Shown: positions 50,173-59,942, counted from the stretch's first letter. The stretch is 64,000 bases of DNA from Acidimicrobiaceae bacterium (GCA_947450115.1 CANFUE010000004.1:30814-94813), one strand, 5' to 3'. The notes: generated from the sequence alone by a model not told the origin. Made by a program: numbers and translations.

Positions 50173-51105
50173 ATGGCGTATCTTTCCGACGTCCCACGGA
50201 CACCCGATGAAGTGCGCAATGCACTGACTGCCCACGACTACCTCGTTGACGACGGTATCGCTACGGCAGTTTTTCTTGCTCTTACTTTGAATCGTCCACT
50301 TCTCCTTGAGGGTGAAGCTGGTGTTGGCAAAACAGAACTTGCCAAAGTCATTGCCGAAGCGCGCAATTCCGAGCTCATCCGCTTGCAGTGTTATGAAGGC
50401 ATCGACATCAGCCAGGCCGTGTACGACTGGGATTATTCACGCCAGCTTCTCCACCTCCGTGCCGCAGAAGCTTCAGGCGAAGCAGCAGGTAGCGGTACAG
50501 CGCGTTTAGAAGAGGAGCTCTACAACGAAAAGTTCTTGCTCAAGCGTGCGCTTCTCAGAGCAATTGAGCCAACACAAGGTCCAACTCCTGTGCTCCTCAT
50601 CGACGAGATCGACCGCGCCGATGATGAGTTCGAGGCATACCTTCTTGAAGTGCTCTCCGATTTTCAAATCACCATTCCCGAACTTGGCACGTACCGCGCT
50701 ACAACGCCACCGGTTGTGATCCTTACCTCAAACCGCACGCGCGACGTACACGATGCGCTCAAACGCCGTTGCCTTTATCACTGGGTCGACCATCCGAATT
50801 TCGACCGTGAAGTGGCAATTGTCAAACTCCGCGTACCCGACATCTCTACCGTGCTTGCGCGCCAAGTAGCAGGAGCCGTCGAAACATTGCGCGAGATGCA
50901 ACTTTATAAACCACCAGGAATTGCTGAAACAATCGACTGGGCAACGGCACTTGGCAAATTGGGTGCTCAAGAACTCAACGAATCTTTTGTTGATTCCACT
51001 CTGGGTGCAGTTTTGAAGTACCGCGAAGATCATGCAAGAGTTCGTGAAACTGGAGTGAATGCTCTTGTCAAGCAAGCCCTTGAACGCGGCGCATTCCACG
51101 GCTAA
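50173..51105 (+). CDS. MoxR-type AAA+ ATPase (CoxD-like)
   Basis: LLLEGEAGVGKTELAKVIAEA Walker A, VLLIDEIDRADDEFEAYLLEVL Walker B; followed by a VWA (CoxE-like) gene. Confidence 0.88.
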   Translation: MAYLSDVPRTPDEVRNALTAHDYLVDDGIATAVFLALTLNRPLLLEGEAGVGKTELAKVIAEARNSELIRLQCYEGIDISQAVYDWDYSRQLLHLRAAEASGEAAGSGTARLEEELYNEKFLLKRALLRAIEPTQGPTPVLLIDEIDRADDEFEAYLLEVLSDFQITIPELGTYRATTPPVVILTSNRTRDVHDALKRRCLYHWVDHPNFDREVAIVKLRVPDISTVLARQVAGAVETLREMQLYKPPGIAETIDWATALGKLGAQELNESFVDSTLGAVLKYREDHARVRETGVNALVKQALERGAFHG

Positions 51106-51108
51106 ATA

Positions 51109-52242
51109 ATGACCACTGTTTCCGACACAACATCAAGTGCAGAGGAAATGGCAGTTGCTTTTGCTCGTGTATTGCGCGGAATAGGCATTGTTGCCCCAGT
51201 TGACAGCGTTCTCACCTTTGTTAAGGCGTTGCAGGGCGTTGGTATCGACGATCGAAGCAACGTGTATTGGGCAGCGCACTCCACGCTCATTCGTCGCCCA
51301 GAAGACCGTGAAGTATTTGATCGTGCATTTCGGGTTTTTTGGGAAAATCGTTACTCGGAAAACATTGAGGAGGACATTGAAACTCTTCGCATTCAACTTG
51401 CAGTTGATGATGACGACGGCGACGGAACTGGCGATGCAGAACCGAGCGATGCAGACCTCACCTTGACCCTTCGTTTTTCAGCCGTTGAATCACTCCGCAA
51501 AAAAGATTTCGCCGAGTACTCACCCGACGAACTGCGCCTCGCCCAAGATCTCATGCACCAATTGCGCCTTGCTGGCCCGACCCGAAGATCACTGCGCACA
51601 CGTCGCGCAAAGCGCCGCCAACACGCCCCCGACGTGCGTCGCACCGTGCGAGCCTCTTTGCGCACAGGTGGAGAACCCATACAGAGGTACTGGCGCGAGC
51701 CCGACGAAAAAATGCGGCGCTTAGTACTTCTACTCGATATTTCTGGGTCGATGGAACCGTATTCACGAGCATTTTTACGCTTTGTCCACGCAGCAGTTGT
51801 CGGCCGTCGCCGCGTAGAAGCCTTCACGTTTGGAACCCGCCTCACTCGTCTCACAAAGGAACTCTCCTCGCGCGACCCCGATCAGGCATTGACGCGAGCC
51901 AGTGAACAAGTAGCCGACTGGAGTGGCGGCACTCGCCTTGGCGAATGTTTGCGGACATTTAATGATTCATGGGGCGTACGTGGCATTGCCCGCGGTTCCA
52001 TTGTGGTGGTGCTCTCTGACGGTTGGGACCGCGGGGACCCCGAGGTGCTCTCGGCACAGATGGAACGGTTGCATCGCGTTGCTCACCGCATCATTTGGGT
52101 CAACCCGCTGAAAGTGACTCCCGGTTATGCACCATTGGCGAAAGGCATGGCTGCCGCGCTTGCCCATACCGACGACTTTGTAGAGGGCCACTCTGTAGAT
52201 GCCTTAAACGAGTTGTGTGAAATCATTGCAAACTTGGAATAG
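51109..52242 (+). CDS. VWA domain-containing protein (CoxE-like)
   Basis: LVLLLDISGSMEPYSRAFLRFVHA MIDAS motif, VVVLSDGWDRGDPEVLSAQM. Confidence 0.9.
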   Translation: MTTVSDTTSSAEEMAVAFARVLRGIGIVAPVDSVLTFVKALQGVGIDDRSNVYWAAHSTLIRRPEDREVFDRAFRVFWENRYSENIEEDIETLRIQLAVDDDDGDGTGDAEPSDADLTLTLRFSAVESLRKKDFAEYSPDELRLAQDLMHQLRLAGPTRRSLRTRRAKRRQHAPDVRRTVRASLRTGGEPIQRYWREPDEKMRRLVLLLDISGSMEPYSRAFLRFVHAAVVGRRRVEAFTFGTRLTRLTKELSSRDPDQALTRASEQVADWSGGTRLGECLRTFNDSWGVRGIARGSIVVVLSDGWDRGDPEVLSAQMERLHRVAHRIIWVNPLKVTPGYAPLAKGMAAALAHTDDFVEGHSVDALNELCEIIANLE

Positions 52243-52285
52243 CACAATCCGGACTACGCACTGAGTCCGTACACTTTCAATACCT

Positions 52286-53410
52286 ATGCGTGAATTATTC
52301 GCCGACTTTGCACAATGGCAACAGCGTGGCTTGCGTGTTGCAGTAGCACGGGTCATCGACGTTGAAGGATCCGGCCCACGTGAGCCAGGAGCAGCAATGG
52401 CTGTTGCAGAAAACGGCGAAGTCATTGGCTCAGTGAGTGGTGGCTGCGTGGAAGGTGCGGTCGTCAGCGAGGCGCTTGCTATTTTGGCGGGCGAAAAAGC
52501 CCCCGGAATTATTACTTTTGGCTATTCCGACGATGAAGCATTCGCTGTTGGCCTCACCTGTGGCGGCATCATTCATCTTTTCATTCAGCCACTCGATGCT
52601 TACCTTGCCGATACTTCAGTGAGCACGCTTGCGCAAAGAACTGCACAGCAAACACCAGTTGGTTTGGCAACTGTTATAGATGGCCCGCATGTTGGCGCTT
52701 GGCTCATCGTTTCTCCACAAATGCCACCACTTGGTTCACTGGGAAATATTGAACTCGATCGCATCGTTGCGCGCGACACATTAGGAGAACTTGAAGCAGG
52801 CACAACTGGTGTTCGACATTATGGTGCCGACGGACAAACCACACCAGAAGATCTCGACGACACACCGATGGCCAAGATCTTTGTGGAAAGTTTTGCACCT
52901 CCTCCACAAATGTGGATCTTTGGCGCTGTTGATTTCACTGCAGCTCTTGCCCGAGTAGCAAAAATTCTGGGTTACCACGTCACTGTTTGCGATGCACGCG
53001 AAGTATTTGCTACTCGCCGGCGCTTTCCCATGGCCGACGAAGTTGTTGTTACCTGGCCAAGTGCATACTTCGAGAGCCACGGCAAAACCCTCACTCCACG
53101 CGATGCAGTATGCGTTCTCACTCACGACGCAAAATTTGATGTCCCCGCAATTCAAGGTGCATTGAGCACAAAAGCCGGGTACATCGGTGTGATGGGCTCT
53201 CGGAAAACCCATACAAAACGTATTGAACGACTCGCTACCGCAGGGGTCACTGCGTCTTCAGATCTTGCACGACTCATGTCGCCAATTGGCCTCGACCTTG
53301 GGGCACGAACACCTGAAGAAACTGCAATTTCAATCTGTGCAGAGATCATTGCTCGGCGTACAGGACGCCAATCACCTTCGTTAAAAAACGCCAGCGGCCC
53401 GATTCACTGA
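52286..53410 (+). CDS. XdhC/CoxI family Mo-enzyme maturation protein (CoxF-like)
   Basis: VIDVEGSGPREPGAAMAVAENGEVIGSVSGGCVEGAV N-terminal XdhC motif, C-terminal GYIGVMGSRKTHTKRIERL. Confidence 0.9.
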   Translation: MRELFADFAQWQQRGLRVAVARVIDVEGSGPREPGAAMAVAENGEVIGSVSGGCVEGAVVSEALAILAGEKAPGIITFGYSDDEAFAVGLTCGGIIHLFIQPLDAYLADTSVSTLAQRTAQQTPVGLATVIDGPHVGAWLIVSPQMPPLGSLGNIELDRIVARDTLGELEAGTTGVRHYGADGQTTPEDLDDTPMAKIFVESFAPPPQMWIFGAVDFTAALARVAKILGYHVTVCDAREVFATRRRFPMADEVVVTWPSAYFESHGKTLTPRDAVCVLTHDAKFDVPAIQGALSTKAGYIGVMGSRKTHTKRIERLATAGVTASSDLARLMSPIGLDLGARTPEETAISICAEIIARRTGRQSPSLKNASGPIH

Positions 53411-54160
53411 CGACAGTGAAGCTTCCGGGTTTCCAAACTTGAGATGTGATATTTCTTTCCAGTTAATACGACCAATACGAACACCTAAACCTGGACGAGC
53501 GGAATGCAACACGGCATCACCCACTCCGAGATACATCATGGTGTGACCCGGGTACCAGACAACATCTCCAGGCAAGGCATCTTTTTGTTCAACATCGCGA
53601 GCAGATTCCCACTGCCGTTTTGATTGCAATGGCAATGCGATTCCTACTTTTTGCCACGCGTAGGCAACGAGCCCAGAACAATCAAGTCCTTTTTTCGGAT
53701 TGTCTGAACCATATTCATAGCCAACACCCAAAGTTGTCAGACCCGCAATGAGCGCCATCTGATGTTTCAACGAAGCTTGCGACCACGCTTCCAACATTGC
53801 TGCACGCGGCTCATCGACCCGGGCAGCAACGCGCGTCACTAATGCAGCACGAGAAATTTGAAACTGAGCAAAATTTTCTGCCGTGGGTACGTCAATAAAG
53901 GTGGCAATAGATTCCAGCGCTTCCACTGCAATTGTTTTCACCGCATCGAACCTGGGGCGTGCGTCTTTAGTGAGTAACTGTGGTTCACGCCACGTAGTTT
54001 GTACCACTGCTGGGGGCACGACGACAGCAGTACCTGCGGCGTGCGTGGCAGAGTTCGAGCCCACCACAAGGCCACAGGAAATGGCTACAAAAGCCATTGC
54101 GCGTTTCCCTGCGCGGGCGAGAGAAATACCCCTCAAATGGATACGCCGTGAAGGTGACAT
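53381..54160 (-). CDS. Secreted NlpC/P60 family endopeptidase
   Basis: KGLDCSGLVAYAWQKVGIALPLQSKRQW, LPGDVVWYPGHTMMYLG; signal-peptide-like N-terminus; start 54160 or 54175. Confidence 0.85.
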   Translation of the reverse strand: MSPSRRIHLRGISLARAGKRAMAFVAISCGLVVGSNSATHAAGTAVVVPPAVVQTTWREPQLLTKDARPRFDAVKTIAVEALESIATFIDVPTAENFAQFQISRAALVTRVAARVDEPRAAMLEAWSQASLKHQMALIAGLTTLGVGYEYGSDNPKKGLDCSGLVAYAWQKVGIALPLQSKRQWESARDVEQKDALPGDVVWYPGHTMMYLGVGDAVLHSARPGLGVRIGRINWKEISHLKFGNPEASLSSVNRAAGVF

Positions 54161-54194
54161 AAGTACTTCCCACACCGTAGTGATAAATTACGGC

Positions 54195-54797
54195 GTGGCT
54201 ACGTTTCAACATCTGCCGGCCACCACTGTTGCCGTATTGCTCGCTGCTGGCGCCGGGAGCCGATTCACCGGCACCACTCACAAACTCCACAGCACCTTGC
54301 AAGGGCGCAGCGTTCTTTCTCACGCAGTTTCCTCGGCAGTAGCGGCCGGTTTCAGCCATATCTTTGTGGTGTGGGGCGCAATCGAGCCCCCTCACGACCT
54401 CGCCTCGCCGCCCGAGGTCATCCTCATCCGCAATCCGCAATGGGAAACCGGCCAGGCCAGTTCCTTGCAGGTCGGCATCACCGCCGCCCGCAATGTAGGC
54501 GCCACCGCAATTGTGGTCGGTCTTGGTGATCAACCTTTCGTGAGGCCAGCCGATTGGGTTGCTGTGGCCTCTTCGCGGTCTCCACTTGCCCAAGCCCTAT
54601 ACGTCCAAGGAGACGGCCAGAAAACGCCAGGGAACCCCGTACGCCTCGCCGCAGAGGTATGGCCACTCTTGCCCACAGACGGAGATTTTGGGGCACGAAA
54701 TCTCATCAGCAGTCGCCCAGAACTTCTAGAGCAAGTACTCTGCACGGGGTCACCTTTTGATATCGACACGATTGAGGATCTCAACCAATGGAACTAA
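54195..54797 (+). CDS. Nucleotidyltransferase, MobA/MocA-like (candidate molybdopterin cytidylyltransferase)
   Basis: GTG 54195 inferred; TTVAVLLAAGAGSRFTGTTHKL, GLGDQPFVRPADW, TPGNPVRL; lies between xdhC and coxG. Confidence 0.82.
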   Translation: MATFQHLPATTVAVLLAAGAGSRFTGTTHKLHSTLQGRSVLSHAVSSAVAAGFSHIFVVWGAIEPPHDLASPPEVILIRNPQWETGQASSLQVGITAARNVGATAIVVGLGDQPFVRPADWVAVASSRSPLAQALYVQGDGQKTPGNPVRLAAEVWPLLPTDGDFGARNLISSRPELLEQVLCTGSPFDIDTIEDLNQWN

Positions 54798-55435
54798 ATC
54801 ATCACTTCACCGTCAATGTGCCTGTTGCTGAGGCATGGAAAATTCTCACCAATGTTGAGCTCATTGCTCCCTGCCTTCCTGGTGCACAACTGCAAGAAGT
54901 AGAGGGTGACACATACCGCGGGGTGGTCAAGGTCAAAGTGGGCCCTATCCAGGCTCAGTTCAAAGGCCAAGCTTCCTTTCTTGAGCGCAACGACGTCGAC
55001 CACAAAGCCGTACTCAAAGGTGAAGGTCGCGACACTGGCGGCAAAGGAAATGCTTCAGCGCTCATCACTGCCCAGCTCACCAGCATTTCACCTACTAGTA
55101 CAAAAGTTGAAGTGAGCACCGACCTTGCCATTACCGGCAAAGTTGCCCAATTTGGTCGAGGCGCAATGGCCGATATCAGCGACAAATTGCTTGCACAGTT
55201 TTCCGAGAACCTCAATACTCTCATCTCTGAAATTCCGACTGAAGAAGCAGCACCTGTAGCAGCAGAAATTGCCGAACCAACCACATCAGCCGATCCCGTT
55301 GTGCGCAAAATTGATGCACCTGAAGCTGCCCCTATTAACTTGCTCGAAGCTGCTGGGTCCACAATGCTGAAGCGTGCTCTTCCTGTTGTAGCGGGAATCG
55401 CTGTACTCGTTGTCATTCTCATTGCAGTGCTCTAA
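54788..55435 (+). CDS. coxG: CoxG-like SRPBCC protein with C-terminal membrane anchor
   Basis: MELNHHFTVNVPVAEAWKILTNVELIAPCLPGAQLQEVEG...; C-terminal hydrophobic ALPVVAGIAVLVVILIAVL. Confidence 0.9.
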   Translation: MELNHHFTVNVPVAEAWKILTNVELIAPCLPGAQLQEVEGDTYRGVVKVKVGPIQAQFKGQASFLERNDVDHKAVLKGEGRDTGGKGNASALITAQLTSISPTSTKVEVSTDLAITGKVAQFGRGAMADISDKLLAQFSENLNTLISEIPTEEAAPVAAEIAEPTTSADPVVRKIDAPEAAPINLLEAAGSTMLKRALPVVAGIAVLVVILIAVL

Positions 55436-55456
55436 AAAGACTCGCTAAAGTTTTTC

Positions 55457-55894
55457 ATGGCATCACCCGCCGATATTGAGCGCGTGACTCAACTGCTTGG
55501 CAGGTCTCCACAAGGCGATTTTGAGGTGGTCGTGCGCAACAGCTCTGGCGACCCCATCGTTGTTCAAAATGCACCGCTTCTTTTTGATGGAACACCCATG
55601 CCAACGCTGTTTTGGCTAGTGGGGAAAAAAGAATACGTTGCAGTTGCACGACTTGAATCAATTGGTGGAGTCGACCAATCTGAAGCAGAAATTGCAGAAG
55701 AAGATATTGCCTCTGCACATACTCGCTACCAAGCCCTGCGCGACTCACTATTGCCCCCACAACACACTGGGCCACAACCAAGTGGTGGTGTTGCAGGAAC
55801 ACGCCGCGGAGTGAAATGTCTGCATGCTCATTACGCATGGTTCTTAGCCGGCGGCGATGACCCTGTTGGGCGATGGGTGTCAGAGCATCTATGA
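55457..55894 (+). CDS. DUF501 domain-containing protein
   Basis: 145 aa; LLGRSPQGDFEVVVRNSSGDPIVVQNAPLLFDGTPMPTLFWLVG...GVKCLHAHYAWFLAGGDDPVGRWV. Confidence 0.9.
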   Translation: MASPADIERVTQLLGRSPQGDFEVVVRNSSGDPIVVQNAPLLFDGTPMPTLFWLVGKKEYVAVARLESIGGVDQSEAEIAEEDIASAHTRYQALRDSLLPPQHTGPQPSGGVAGTRRGVKCLHAHYAWFLAGGDDPVGRWVSEHL

Positions 55895-56820
55895 GCACGC
55901 TCGTCTCACCCACAATCGGAGTAATCGATATTGGGAGCAATTCAACAAACCTGCTCATTTCCCACAACGGCCACGCGCTTGTGCGCGAACAAAAAATCAC
56001 TCGCCTAGGTACTGGAGTAGCACGTTCAAAAATGCTCTCGGAAGAAGCCATAGAAAATACTCTTCAACAACTGCGTCATTATGCGTTGTTACTCAACGAA
56101 CATGGCGCAACGCATACCCATGTAGTAGCAACTGCAGCTGTACGTTCGGCTACCAATGGAGCGGAATTTCTCCAGCAGGTGGAATCAATTATTGGAGTCA
56201 CTCCACGGCTCATTACTGGCGAAGAAGAAGGCCGTTTATCTTTCATAGGCGCACAACACCAACTTCCCTTAGCCAGCAACCCACAATGCATTGCAGTTTT
56301 TGATATTGGCGGAGGTTCTACAGAAATTGCGGTGGGAGAACCAACTGGCACTCCCCGCGTCATCAGTATTCCCTTTGGAGCACGCAGTCTCACCGAGAAA
56401 GAAATCCACTCCGACCCTCCCCGCCCCGAAGAACTCACTAACGCTATTGGGGTCATCATTGACGAAATAGACGATGCGTTGCGTGAACTTCCCGAACTTG
56501 CCGACTGTGACGAAATCATTGGTGTTGCAGGAACCATTGTGAGCATTGCAATGGTGGAACTGGGGCTAGCGGAATTTGATGCACAAAAACTTCATGGCTT
56601 TGTACTTACCCGAGATGCCGCTGAAGACGTCTTTCGCACCCTTGCCACTGAAGCTCTTCATGATCGGGTGCATAATCCCGGCCTCCATGCAGACAGGGCA
56701 GACATCATTGTGGGGGGTTGCTGCGCACTAGTTGCAATCATGCGCAAGCTGCAGCGGTCGCATATCATTATTTCCACAGCATCTCTCCTCGACGGAGTGG
56801 CCACTAGCGAAACATCATGA
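55891..56820 (+). CDS. ppx: Ppx/GppA family exopolyphosphatase
   Basis: ATG 55891; IGVIDIGSNSTNLLI, VFDIGGGSTEIAVG, VGGCCALVAIM. Confidence 0.9.
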   Translation: MSTLVSPTIGVIDIGSNSTNLLISHNGHALVREQKITRLGTGVARSKMLSEEAIENTLQQLRHYALLLNEHGATHTHVVATAAVRSATNGAEFLQQVESIIGVTPRLITGEEEGRLSFIGAQHQLPLASNPQCIAVFDIGGGSTEIAVGEPTGTPRVISIPFGARSLTEKEIHSDPPRPEELTNAIGVIIDEIDDALRELPELADCDEIIGVAGTIVSIAMVELGLAEFDAQKLHGFVLTRDAAEDVFRTLATEALHDRVHNPGLHADRADIIVGGCCALVAIMRKLQRSHIIISTASLLDGVATSETS

Positions 56821-57461
56821 ACCAGCATCCTGCACGATCCGGCTCCAGCTCACTCGCAAACTCTGGTTTACGCCTGTATGGGGCCCGTGTAGTTCTTCGT
56901 CCTTTAGTTGCGGAAGATTTTGCCGCTTGGAGTGAAGTGCGCAAACGCAATGGCGACTGGCTCACACAGTGGGAACCCGCGCGCCCTATTAATCAGCCCG
57001 ACCCAGCATTAGATCGCGATATTTTTTCGGCCCGGTGCAATATTCGTGAACGCGAACGTCAATCGGGAAACTCGTATGCATTTGGACTATTCATTGACAA
57101 AGCTTTCGCTGGCGAAGTGAATATCAACAACGTCATGCGTGGCGCAATGCAAAGTGGAACCATCGGGTATTGGATAGATCAAGCGCGAGCCGGAAAAAGT
57201 TATATTGCCGAGTCTGTAGCTGTTCTCTTGAAGTTTGCATTTGATGAGTTGCACTTGCATCGCATCGAAATATGCATCATTCCCCGCAATGCCAACAGTT
57301 TACGAATAGCAGAAAAACTTGAACTGCGTAACGAAGGAACTGCTGAGCGCTACTTAGAAATCAATGGGTTATGGGAAGACCACCATCGATTCGCTATGAC
57401 CCAAGAAGAATGGGACCAACGACGCGAATCACTTAGTCAGCAATGGCTCGAAGCGCAATAG
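56817..57461 (+). CDS. GNAT family N-acetyltransferase (RimJ/RimL-like)
   Basis: 214 aa; GARVVLRPLVAEDFAAWSEVR, IGYWIDQARAGKSYIAESVAVLLKFAFDELHLHRIEICIIPRNANSLRIAEKL. Confidence 0.88.
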   Translation: MNQHPARSGSSSLANSGLRLYGARVVLRPLVAEDFAAWSEVRKRNGDWLTQWEPARPINQPDPALDRDIFSARCNIRERERQSGNSYAFGLFIDKAFAGEVNINNVMRGAMQSGTIGYWIDQARAGKSYIAESVAVLLKFAFDELHLHRIEICIIPRNANSLRIAEKLELRNEGTAERYLEINGLWEDHHRFAMTQEEWDQRRESLSQQWLEAQ

Positions 57462-57741
57462 CGCGACGTTTACGCATTCCCGAACGTCTTTTCCAATCTT
57501 TTGTTTTCCAATGCTTCACAGGGCCACTGCTCTTGTGAATCGCACGCTCCTTGTCGTGGTGAGCTTCCACGCGCCACGACTTTCCTGGTTCGTGAATATC
57601 TTCAGCAGGTATTCCCTGGCTTACTAACCCCGCAACTTCGTCTAATGCTGCGTGCATACGATGTCGTTCATTATGAGCATGAGCTCGTAATTCAACACGT
57701 GGGGGTGGCACAGTTTCTTGACTGTGATGACGCTTACTCAT
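57433..57741 (-). CDS. Small basic His/Arg/Lys-rich protein of unknown function
   Basis: ATG 57741 (MSKRHHSQETVPPPRVELRAHAHNERHRM...VKHWKTKDWKRRSGMRKRRAIALRAIAD), 102 aa; antisense overlap with the GNAT 3' end; no known fold recognised. Confidence 0.55.
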   Translation of the reverse strand: MSKRHHSQETVPPPRVELRAHAHNERHRMHAALDEVAGLVSQGIPAEDIHEPGKSWRVEAHHDKERAIHKSSGPVKHWKTKDWKRRSGMRKRRAIALRAIAD

Positions 57742-57835
57742 CGGGTCTCCTCTCGGGTATTCCAATTGCAACGCTTCCCTTCAATTGCCACCATACGCTT
57801 GTCGTTGGAATAAGTGAAGGACCCTTTTTACTTAC

Positions 57836-59935
57836 TCACCGAACAATGACAAAAGTTTTTACCGATGCTCCCCAACGCGCAAACCACCGCAGATCTTCAG
57901 TTGGTATGTAAATACCGAGTGCCTGCATTTGGCTTGTTCCGTAGGAATCTGGCCCATAAGTGTTAATGCATACTCCGCCGGCATCGCACTGCGTTGGGAT
58001 ACTTGAAATGGCGGCAACAACGTTGCCCGATTTACTTTGTGCTTCTAGTGAAAGTCCATCATTCAGAATTCCCAAAGAAAAACCTCCCAGAATTGGTGCA
58101 ACTGCAGGCGCTACTACTGCCACGCTACGCTGCACTATATTTTTCGCATTAATTGCATAGAGTCGCCGTTGAGAACGTGAATAAACAAAGCGCGTGCCAC
58201 GTCCGCTATTGACCGGAACATCAGATTCCGCTACAGAGAAAGTGCGGGCAAATGAGACATTGGTGTATCGAGGTTGTACCGCAACTCCACAACTCCCTTT
58301 ACGCATGAAATACATACGTGCCGCATTAGTTGTTACACGGCACACTCCAGTAGAACCAGCAGATACCGTCCATTGCCCGGCGATGGTTGCCTCTGTTGAA
58401 CGTGCAAGGGAGTTGAGCAATACTTTTTGCCCGGAAATGATCGGTTCTGGGCTCATCGCCAGCGAGGGCACCGACCACTCACTTGTACCGTTGACTGTGT
58501 GATGTCGGACTCGCACCACATATTTTTTACTGTTATCAAGCCCCTTCAGCACTACTTGTGCTGCAGCATCAGTGATTTTGATAGTTCGCAAAGGATTCTT
58601 TGCGCCACTCACACTGACTTGAATGGCGTTAGTTCCCGTAGCAGCACCACCACTACAACCTGGGTCCCACGACACCACTAATCCCTCGTTTTTCGGAGTA
58701 CTGACCAAAGCATTTGGTATGCCAGGAGATGAAGGTGCCACCGCCGAAATATCTATGACATTAAGCAATAAGTTTGGTGAGCCGGCGCCGGCATTTTTAA
58801 CGACATTTGGAGTGGCCCTTGCCTTGATTGCGTCTTCTATCGATACAGGGCACGCACTCGGAAACTGTTGAGCAAGCAACGCGGCATACCCCGCAACGAG
58901 CGGTGACGCCATCGACGTTCCTGTTTCATAATGCGTTTCCGTATCAGAGTTGCTGCCTGCAGACAACACCCGAACACCCGGTGCAAAAAGATCGAGACAT
59001 GTCCCGTAATTCGAGCCGATTACTCCATTGTTGAATCGTTCATCTTGACTAGTGACTGCGCCCACGTTTAATGCTTCAGGCAAATGCCCTGGAGAGGTTT
59101 CACATGCATCTTTTCCATCGTTACCTGCCGCCACCACGGGAACAATGCCATCGTTATATAGGTCACGCACCGCATCATCCATTGGCAGCGAGTTCTGATC
59201 GGCATTCACACCCAAACTTAAATTCGCCACAGCAAGAACGCCACTTCGGTGATGATGCAGCACCCAGTCGATGCCTGCAACAACTCCTTCCACGTCACCA
59301 TCTCCATCGCAGTTCAACACTCGTACTGCTATAACAGTTGCTTTCTTTGCAACACCAAAGGTGGTACCAGCAGCCGAGGCAGCCGTGTGAGTTCCATGCC
59401 CATCACAATCTGATGTAGGTGAACTTGGTGCGCCGCTGTCGTCACTCCCCACTACATCGATGCCAGCAATGACTCGACCCACAAGATCTACGTGCGTTGC
59501 CCGAACACCTGTGTCGATCATGTAGATCTGTACGCCTTCACCAGTTGCTGGCGGGCTGAAATGATCATCTAACGGCAACGACTTTTGATCGATGCGGTCA
59601 AGTTGATATGGAGCACCCAGTTCAACTGGTGGAATGTCTCTCTTGTGTACAGCTACATTGAGCGTCACACGTTTGACCCGAGCATCTTGCCTTAACGTAT
59701 TCGCTGCTGATTGCGTGAGATCGGTGGCAAAACCACCTAAGGCATACCTGAAAATGTTGAACCGTTTTGCTCCCAAGTTCTTAGTCACAGCAACAACTTC
59801 ATCAATATCGCTGCGATGATGCAACGTAACAATGTAGGAGCTCTGGAGAGCAGATGCATGTACTACTGGCGATGCCGAAATACCCAAGCCCACCGACAGC
59901 AATGTCACGATGATGCATCGCAACACCTTTTGCAT
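57836..59935 (-). CDS. Secreted S8 family serine peptidase (proteinase K-like subtilase) with C-terminal Fn3-like region
   Basis: Catalytic Asp MIDTGV, His CDGHGTHTAAS, Ser GTSMASPLVAGYAALL; signal peptide MQKVLRCIIVTLLSVGLGISASPVVHA; start 59935. Confidence 0.92.
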   Translation of the reverse strand: MQKVLRCIIVTLLSVGLGISASPVVHASALQSSYIVTLHHRSDIDEVVAVTKNLGAKRFNIFRYALGGFATDLTQSAANTLRQDARVKRVTLNVAVHKRDIPPVELGAPYQLDRIDQKSLPLDDHFSPPATGEGVQIYMIDTGVRATHVDLVGRVIAGIDVVGSDDSGAPSSPTSDCDGHGTHTAASAAGTTFGVAKKATVIAVRVLNCDGDGDVEGVVAGIDWVLHHHRSGVLAVANLSLGVNADQNSLPMDDAVRDLYNDGIVPVVAAGNDGKDACETSPGHLPEALNVGAVTSQDERFNNGVIGSNYGTCLDLFAPGVRVLSAGSNSDTETHYETGTSMASPLVAGYAALLAQQFPSACPVSIEDAIKARATPNVVKNAGAGSPNLLLNVIDISAVAPSSPGIPNALVSTPKNEGLVVSWDPGCSGGAATGTNAIQVSVSGAKNPLRTIKITDAAAQVVLKGLDNSKKYVVRVRHHTVNGTSEWSVPSLAMSPEPIISGQKVLLNSLARSTEATIAGQWTVSAGSTGVCRVTTNAARMYFMRKGSCGVAVQPRYTNVSFARTFSVAESDVPVNSGRGTRFVYSRSQRRLYAINAKNIVQRSVAVVAPAVAPILGGFSLGILNDGLSLEAQSKSGNVVAAISSIPTQCDAGGVCINTYGPDSYGTSQMQALGIYIPTEDLRWFARWGASVKTFVIVR

Positions 59936-59942
59936 ATGAGGT

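Noticed and set aside
40218-55456. Recent mobile element carrying the cox-like locus
   Set aside because: No transposase, integrase, tRNA target site or flanking direct repeats were found at the borders, so I call it an insertion relative to mycobacterial synteny only.
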